This document shows, piece after piece, positions 1-3,850 of a DNA stretch of 6,812 nucleotides. The notes under the pieces are model-generated. The model searched no databases and had not been told where the DNA came from. It worked only from the letters and a program-made list of their open reading frames with translations. The position numbers and the translations under genes were made by a program. Source of the stretch: Lachnospiraceae bacterium (GTDB lineage Bacteria > Bacillota_A > Clostridia > Lachnospirales > Lachnospiraceae); assembly GCA_018365895.1 (NCBI GenBank), contig JAGZJD010000099.1, forward strand, positions 1-6,812, written 5' to 3'. The stretch's first letter is position 1; each line of letters starts with the position of its first letter.

Positions 1-863
1 GACTGTGGAGAGAATGTATAGCTCTCGTACAGAATCTTCCGGAATTGTATGAAGATTTGGAGGCAGGGCTTCGCCAGATTGGAGATAGTTTAAATGTTGT
101 CTTTGGGCGCTTGCCGGAAACGGTACAAAATGCATGGTATCAGATGATTAACAATCTGGATCAGGCGATGGGAGGTCTGATGCAGCAGATCAGTGAACCT
201 ACGGTTACAGCGGCAAGTAATTTTGCTAAGCGGATTCCATCTATTTTGATCGGATTCATTGTAACCATCATTTCAGCATACTTTTTTATTGCAGAGAGAG
301 AAATGGTGATCGAGTGGGCAAAAAAAGTATCTCCCGATCCGATCGTAAGACGAATGAGTATGGTAATGGCAAATTTAAAATATGCGGTCGGCGGATATTT
401 TAAAGCGCAGTTTAAGATTATGCTTGTAATCTTCGTAATTTTGTTGGCAGGATTTTCATTGATTGGAATTCATTTTTCAATTTTGCTTGCGATAGGGATA
501 GCATTTCTTGATTTTCTGCCGTTTTTCGGAACAGGAACGGCGTTGATACCATGGGCTGTATATAAGTTTATGGTCGGTGATTACCGTATGGTGGTTGCTT
601 TGGTAATCATTTATGTAGTATCACAGCTTGTCCATCAGCTGATTCAGCCCAAGTTAGTAGGCGACAGCATCGGTCTAAACCCGTTGTTCACCTTAGTCCT
701 TATTTATATAGGCTATAAGATTGGCAGTGTTCTGGGCATGATTTTTGCGGTTCCGGTAGGTATGATTATTTTAAATTTGTATCAGGCAGGGGCATTTGAT
801 TATATATTGGATGATGTGATGCTTTTAACAAAACGGATTATGGAGCTTCGTGAACCGGAATAG
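1..863 (+). CDS. AI-2E/PerM family transporter, 5'-truncated by window edge (YtvI-like)
   Basis: Polytopic inner-membrane protein of the AI-2E/PerM (UPF0118) family. The reading frame is open from base 3 to the stop at 861-863 (286 codons), with no start codon preceded by a ribosome site, so the N-terminus lies upstream; a TTG at 45 is in frame but unsupported as a start. The family is usually about 340-380 residues, so roughly 60-90 residues with the first membrane helices are missing. Visible parts: a hydrophilic amphipathic stretch (3-230) typical of the large loop, then hydrophobic segments at about 231-293, 412-470, 474-577, 582-660 and 681-783. Family hallmarks are the FLDFLPFFGTGTALIPW segment and IQPKLVGDSIGLNPL. 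Homologues export or exchange small solutes or ions (AI-2, Na+/H+), and the YtvI group in spore formers is linked to sporulation; the substrate here cannot be told from sequence. The ZIP gene follows 84 nt later on the same strand and may be cotranscribed. Confidence 0.88.
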   Translation, partial: LWRECIALVQNLPELYEDLEAGLRQIGDSLNVVFGRLPETVQNAWYQMINNLDQAMGGLMQQISEPTVTAASNFAKRIPSILIGFIVTIISAYFFIAEREMVIEWAKKVSPDPIVRRMSMVMANLKYAVGGYFKAQFKIMLVIFVILLAGFSLIGIHFSILLAIGIAFLDFLPFFGTGTALIPWAVYKFMVGDYRMVVALVIIYVVSQLVHQLIQPKLVGDSIGLNPLFTLVLIYIGYKIGSVLGMIFAVPVGMIILNLYQAGAFDYILDDVMLLTKRIMELREPE

Positions 864-935
864 TTTCTACAAAGCAGCAAGATCATAACAGTGGACAGAT
901 TCCATTCATATATTATCTTTAGAAGAAAAACTTTT

Positions 936-940
936 AGGGG
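936..940 (+). promoter_or_regulatory. Ribosome binding site of the ZIP transporter gene
   Basis: AGGGG lies 7 nt before the ATG at 948. It decides the start: the longer frame beginning with GTG at 891 has no such site and would add a charged 19-residue extension unlike ZIP N-termini. Confidence 0.75.
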
Positions 941-947
941 TATTTAT

Positions 948-1739
948 ATGAATGGAATTTTTTTGGCGTTATTGGGGACCATGGCGACATTTTTAGTGAC
1001 AGTGCTTGGTTCGGCTGTCATTTTCTTTGTGAGAAATGAAGTAAGTGATAATTTGCAATGTGGTTTTCTTGGTTTTGCCGGAGGAGTAATGGTGGCGGCT
1101 TCCGTTTGGTCGCTGATTCTTCCGGGGATTGATTTCGCAGAAGAAAGCGGACAAATCGGATGGCTGGTAATGACAGCGGGATTTATGGCAGGCGTGCTTG
1201 TTTTGCTTGCTGCCGATGGATGCCTGAACCGATATTTAAAAAAGGTGAAAGAAAAAGACGACCATCCTCAATTAAAAAAGAGCGCGGCTTTATTGATTCT
1301 TGCAATTACCGTGCACAATATTCCGGAAGGAATGTCGGTTGGGCTTGCGTTTTCACTGGCGGCACAATATCCGCAGAACGAAGCATTATTTTCCGGCGCT
1401 GTTGCATTGGCAGTGGGAATTGCGATTCAAAATTTTCCGGAAGGGACAGCAGTGGCACTTCCTCTTGTGAAAGAAGGAATGAGTCAGAAGAAAGCTTTTC
1501 TGATCGCAGGTATGACAGCAGCAGTAGAGCCCGTATTTGGTGTTCTGGCAGCGGTATTTGCAACCATTGTCCGTTCTTCTATGGCAGGTTTTCTGGCATT
1601 TGCAGCAGGTACGATGATCTATGTAGTTGTAGAGGAACTGATTCCGCAGGCTCACATGGGCGAAAAAGGGAAAATGGGAACCCTTGGGTTTGTGGCGGGT
1701 TTTCTCGTAATGATGATTTTAGATGTAGCCCTTGGATAA
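948..1739 (+). CDS. ZIP family divalent metal transporter (GufA/ZupT-like)
   Basis: Complete 263-residue membrane transporter of the ZIP (SLC39) family, which moves Zn2+ and related divalent metals into the cytoplasm. The start at ATG 948 follows an AGGGG site and leads directly into a first hydrophobic helix (MNGIFLALLGTMATFLVTVL). The second helix carries GFAGGVMVAASVWSLILP, typical of bacterial ZIP proteins. A short charged cytoplasmic loop (about residues 92-113, rich in K, E and D with one H) precedes the core. Metal-site motifs are HNIPEG at 123-128 (helix 4) and QNFPEG at 161-166 (helix 5). A further conserved glutamate, E194, sits in the AVEPVFG segment of the next helix. Length and about eight predicted helices match bacterial homologues. 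The Q in the second motif is usual for the GufA-type branch, whereas E. coli ZupT has H there. I see no convincing metal-regulator operator upstream. Metal preference (Zn, Fe, Mn) is not resolvable from sequence. Confidence 0.92.
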   Translation: MNGIFLALLGTMATFLVTVLGSAVIFFVRNEVSDNLQCGFLGFAGGVMVAASVWSLILPGIDFAEESGQIGWLVMTAGFMAGVLVLLAADGCLNRYLKKVKEKDDHPQLKKSAALLILAITVHNIPEGMSVGLAFSLAAQYPQNEALFSGAVALAVGIAIQNFPEGTAVALPLVKEGMSQKKAFLIAGMTAAVEPVFGVLAAVFATIVRSSMAGFLAFAAGTMIYVVVEELIPQAHMGEKGKMGTLGFVAGFLVMMILDVALG

Positions 1740-1752
1740 CGTTTCTCTGCCT

Positions 1753-1780
1753 TTGAAAACAAAAAGAAATCATGTATAAT
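1753..1780 (+). promoter_or_regulatory. Sigma-A type promoter of the jet operon
   Basis: TTGAAA (1753-1758, -35, one or two mismatches from TTGACA) and a perfect TATAAT (1775-1780, -10) are separated by 16 bp of A-rich spacer. Transcription would begin near 1786-1788, giving a leader of about 27 nt before the TTG start at 1814. The promoter begins only 14 nt after the ZIP stop codon. No terminator hairpin lies between, so read-through from the ZIP gene is also possible. Confidence 0.75.
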
Positions 1781-1795
1781 AGAATCAGATTTTAT

Positions 1796-1804
1796 AGGAA
1801 AGGA
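1796..1804 (+). promoter_or_regulatory. Ribosome binding site deciding the TTG start of jetA
   Basis: AGGAAAGGA, a double purine-rich Shine-Dalgarno, ends 9 nt before the TTG at 1814. The alternative ATG at 1772 has no such site and overlaps the -10 box. Confidence 0.75.
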
Positions 1805-1813
1805 CTAAGAACG

Positions 1814-3211
1814 TTGAGTTTAATAGATAAAATTCCGGCAGAGTTTTATAAACTTTTCGCAAGTAAATACAGACCATACTATCAGAAATTTTTACTGGCG
1901 ATCTATGAGGAAACAAGCAGATCCTATTCGCTCTTGGGATTGACGGAAGAAGAGTGTAAGGCAGTGATGAATGAAAATATAGCGGATCTTACACTGGAAT
2001 GGAGCAATGAGCAGGCAGATGAAGAGGGCGAATTTCTCACAAGGGCAAATATGGCTTCAATTTGTCTTAAAAATCTGGAAAACTGGGGATGGCTTAGGCG
2101 AGATTATGATGAGACATTGAATCAATATGTCATTTCGTTTCCGGAATACAGCCAGATGTATGTAGAGCTGTTTCAGAAGTTATTCAGTGAAGAGGGAAGC
2201 AAAGAACGAGAAAGCGTGCTTGCAGTTTACAGCCATCTATATACATACAGCTCAGATACAGAGAAAAATAATGAAATCTTAAAAAGCGCACTTCATACTT
2301 CCCAATCTCTTGTACAAATGCTTGCGAATATGCAGGAGGGGATGCGAGGATATTTTGATGAATTGTCCAGACAGAAAAGCTTTCTCGGCATTCAGGAAGT
2401 GCTTGTAAAAGAGATTAATAATAGTGATAGTAAAAAATATGCCATACTTACAACAACAGATAGCTTTTATCGTTATAAGGAAGCGGTCAAGGAGCTGATC
2501 GATAAAAATCTAAGTGAGAATGAAATAAGGCGGCAAGAATTTGAGGAAAAAAAAGTAGAACTTGAAAAAAATACTCCGACTTATTATAGAAATGAACGTG
2601 TGATTATGATGTGTGAAGAAGCAATGGATATCATTTGCCGGATTGAACGTGAATTTGATGCGATTGAGCGCAGATACAATAAGCTGATCGAACAGAAAAC
2701 GGTATTTGCCAGCCGTGCAGCTGCCCGAATTCGTTATATTTTGATGGAGGGGGTAGCAGAGAAAGACAGGACGGTTGAATTTGTTAATCTTTTGAATCAA
2801 AGTAATCATCAAAAGGAAATTTTGCAGAAACTTGCATCCGGTATGCATTTGACGGAACGATACAAAGCAGTGACGGATAGGAGTCTGTATCGCCGGAAGA
2901 ATACAGAAAAAGAAAAATTTACTCCGCAGGCAGTAAGTACAAAAGAAGAGGCGCAGGAAAATCTGGAAGGGTTTGTTTTGAAACCTTTGTATACCAAAAA
3001 AGAAATCAAAGCGTTCCGAAGAAAAAATGAAAAAGATGGAGAGTTCCTTGTGACAAAAGACACCGTTCAAAATATCGAAGATTTGGAAAAGCTGTTTTTT
3101 GTGTGGCAGGAAACTACAGAACTTGCAGAAAGCGACGCTGTCGTGGAAGTGCAGGAAGAATTTCAGACGAAGGGCTTTTGCTATTCGGGACTTAGGATAA
3201 AGGAGAAGTAA
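1814..3211 (+). CDS. jetA: Wadjet system kleisin-like subunit JetA (DUF5716-like)
   Basis: Predicted 465-residue soluble protein that I recognise as the clostridial JetA family (formerly DUF5716). In Wadjet complexes JetA is the MukF-like kleisin: it bridges the ATPase heads of the JetC dimer and carries JetB. What is visible: an N-terminal helical region with the conserved-looking start SLIDKIPAEFYKLFASKYR; a winged-helix-like pattern at about residues 77-110 (helix, then WGWLRRDYDETLNQYVISF as a likely wing hairpin); a long, charged, mostly helical middle (about 155-320); and a basic, less ordered stretch followed by a short C-terminal domain (about 340-465). There is no signal peptide or membrane segment. 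The start is taken as TTG 1814 because of the AGGAAAGGA site; the in-frame ATG at 1772 lies upstream of the probable transcription start. jetB begins immediately after the stop codon. It does not look like DUF3375, the JetA of type I systems. The family assignment rests on recall plus operon context. Confidence 0.82.
   Translation: MSLIDKIPAEFYKLFASKYRPYYQKFLLAIYEETSRSYSLLGLTEEECKAVMNENIADLTLEWSNEQADEEGEFLTRANMASICLKNLENWGWLRRDYDETLNQYVISFPEYSQMYVELFQKLFSEEGSKERESVLAVYSHLYTYSSDTEKNNEILKSALHTSQSLVQMLANMQEGMRGYFDELSRQKSFLGIQEVLVKEINNSDSKKYAILTTTDSFYRYKEAVKELIDKNLSENEIRRQEFEEKKVELEKNTPTYYRNERVIMMCEEAMDIICRIEREFDAIERRYNKLIEQKTVFASRAAARIRYILMEGVAEKDRTVEFVNLLNQSNHQKEILQKLASGMHLTERYKAVTDRSLYRRKNTEKEKFTPQAVSTKEEAQENLEGFVLKPLYTKKEIKAFRRKNEKDGEFLVTKDTVQNIEDLEKLFFVWQETTELAESDAVVEVQEEFQTKGFCYSGLRIKEK
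3199..3205 (+). promoter_or_regulatory. Ribosome binding site of jetB inside the end of jetA
   Basis: AAAGGAG lies in the last codons of jetA, 6 nt before the jetB ATG at 3212. The jetA stop codon (3209-3211) directly abuts that ATG, an arrangement typical of translationally coupled genes. Confidence 0.8.
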
Positions 3212-3850
3212 ATGTTTGAATATATGGAAGAATTATCGGTGACAGAAACGGAGAATCTGAGAAAGACTATTTCGAATTTATTTCGTCAGACCTGCATTTT
3301 GCAGGTGAAATATGATCCGGTCACATTGACGCCGAGGGATAATCTATACTATGAAATGTGCGTGAGACATAAAAAATTTATAGAGGACTATTTGGAAGTG
3401 CTTGGATGTGAACTGCTTCATGATCCGCAGGAACATATTTTCAGGCTTGCAGGCGATGGTTTGGAAATTGAAAAGTTCAGTCTGACGACAACGATCATTG
3501 TTCTGCTGATCAAAATGATTTATCGGGATAAGATTCTGGGAGAAGGGCTGGAAGCTACCGTCACTACACTGGAAGAAATTCGTGAATACGGGAAAAATAC
3601 AAATTTATTGAACTGGAGATTGAAGGTGACAGAGTGGCAGGAAGCGCTTTATCTATTGAGTAAGCATCAGATTATTGAAGTGCCGGGAGCAGTTCGGGAT
3701 GTGGAAGATCAGACGCCAATTTATATTTACAGCACCGTGAATCTATACTTAAGTTCGTCAAATATCAATGAACTGCTTGAAGAATACAGAGAGGAGATCG
3801 CAGAAGATGAGGCAATCGAAGAAAATCTTTACGAAAATGCTGTTGAATAA
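3212..3850 (+). CDS. jetB: Wadjet system KITE/MukE-like subunit JetB (DUF6063-like)
   Basis: A 212-residue soluble protein resembling the clostridial family I know as DUF6063, found beside this type of JetA. In Wadjet complexes JetB is the KITE (MukE-like) dimer of tandem winged-helix subunits that binds the kleisin JetA and DNA near the JetC heads. The sequence fits this: mixed helix/strand content, a hydrophobic helix at residues 89-104 (FSLTTTIIVLLIKMIY) that resembles a buried winged-helix core helix more than a membrane span, then TTLEEIREYGKNTNLLNWRLKVTEWQEALYLLSKHQIIEV (about 123-162, in two parts) reading as helix-turn-helix with a following strand pair ending in TPIYIYSTVNLYL. Size agrees with JetB/MukE-like proteins (about 200-230). 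The C-terminal 23 residues are strongly acidic, and most of that stretch is encoded by DNA shared with jetC. The gene follows jetA without a gap and overlaps jetC by 44 nt. Function is inferred mostly from position and size. Confidence 0.78.
   Translation: MFEYMEELSVTETENLRKTISNLFRQTCILQVKYDPVTLTPRDNLYYEMCVRHKKFIEDYLEVLGCELLHDPQEHIFRLAGDGLEIEKFSLTTTIIVLLIKMIYRDKILGEGLEATVTTLEEIREYGKNTNLLNWRLKVTEWQEALYLLSKHQIIEVPGAVRDVEDQTPIYIYSTVNLYLSSSNINELLEEYREEIAEDEAIEENLYENAVE
3791..3796 (+). promoter_or_regulatory. Ribosome binding site of jetC inside jetB
   Basis: GAGGAG within the jetB coding sequence, 10 nt before the ATG at 3807. It supports that ATG over the later in-frame ATG at 3837, which has only A-rich sequence upstream. 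Confidence 0.65.

Noticed and set aside
892..916. Possible promoter before the ZIP gene (TGGACA at 892-897, TATTAT at 911-916)
   Set aside because: The spacing is only 13 bp, too short for a sigma-A promoter, and no better -35 lies 16-18 bp upstream of TATTAT.
891..947. GTG-initiated 19-residue extension of the ZIP transporter
   Set aside because: It has no ribosome site and a charged sequence unlike ZIP N-termini. The ATG at 948 has AGGGG at proper distance and starts a hydrophobic helix.
864..947. Terminator or riboswitch between the permease and ZIP genes
   Set aside because: I found no stable inverted repeat followed by a T run and no recognisable riboswitch core in these 84 bases.
1160..1756. 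Long open frame on the + strand inside the ZIP gene
   Set aside because: It is rich in C, R, S and G with no recognisable family, in another frame of a clear transporter gene, and has no ribosome site; a shadow frame.
2547..2571. A8 and A7 runs in jetA as a possible slippage or phase-variation site
   Set aside because: The frame is intact through both runs and such A runs are common in AT-rich K/E codons. No alternative product is evident.
2510..3070. Minus-strand frame of 186 codons opposite jetA
   Set aside because: Its F-, I- and C-rich composition mirrors the K/E-rich codons of jetA on the other strand; no family features.
3476..3535. Hydrophobic stretch in JetB as a membrane span
   Set aside because: It is only about 16 residues long with K and R close by, and fits a buried helix of a winged-helix protein in a cytoplasmic complex.
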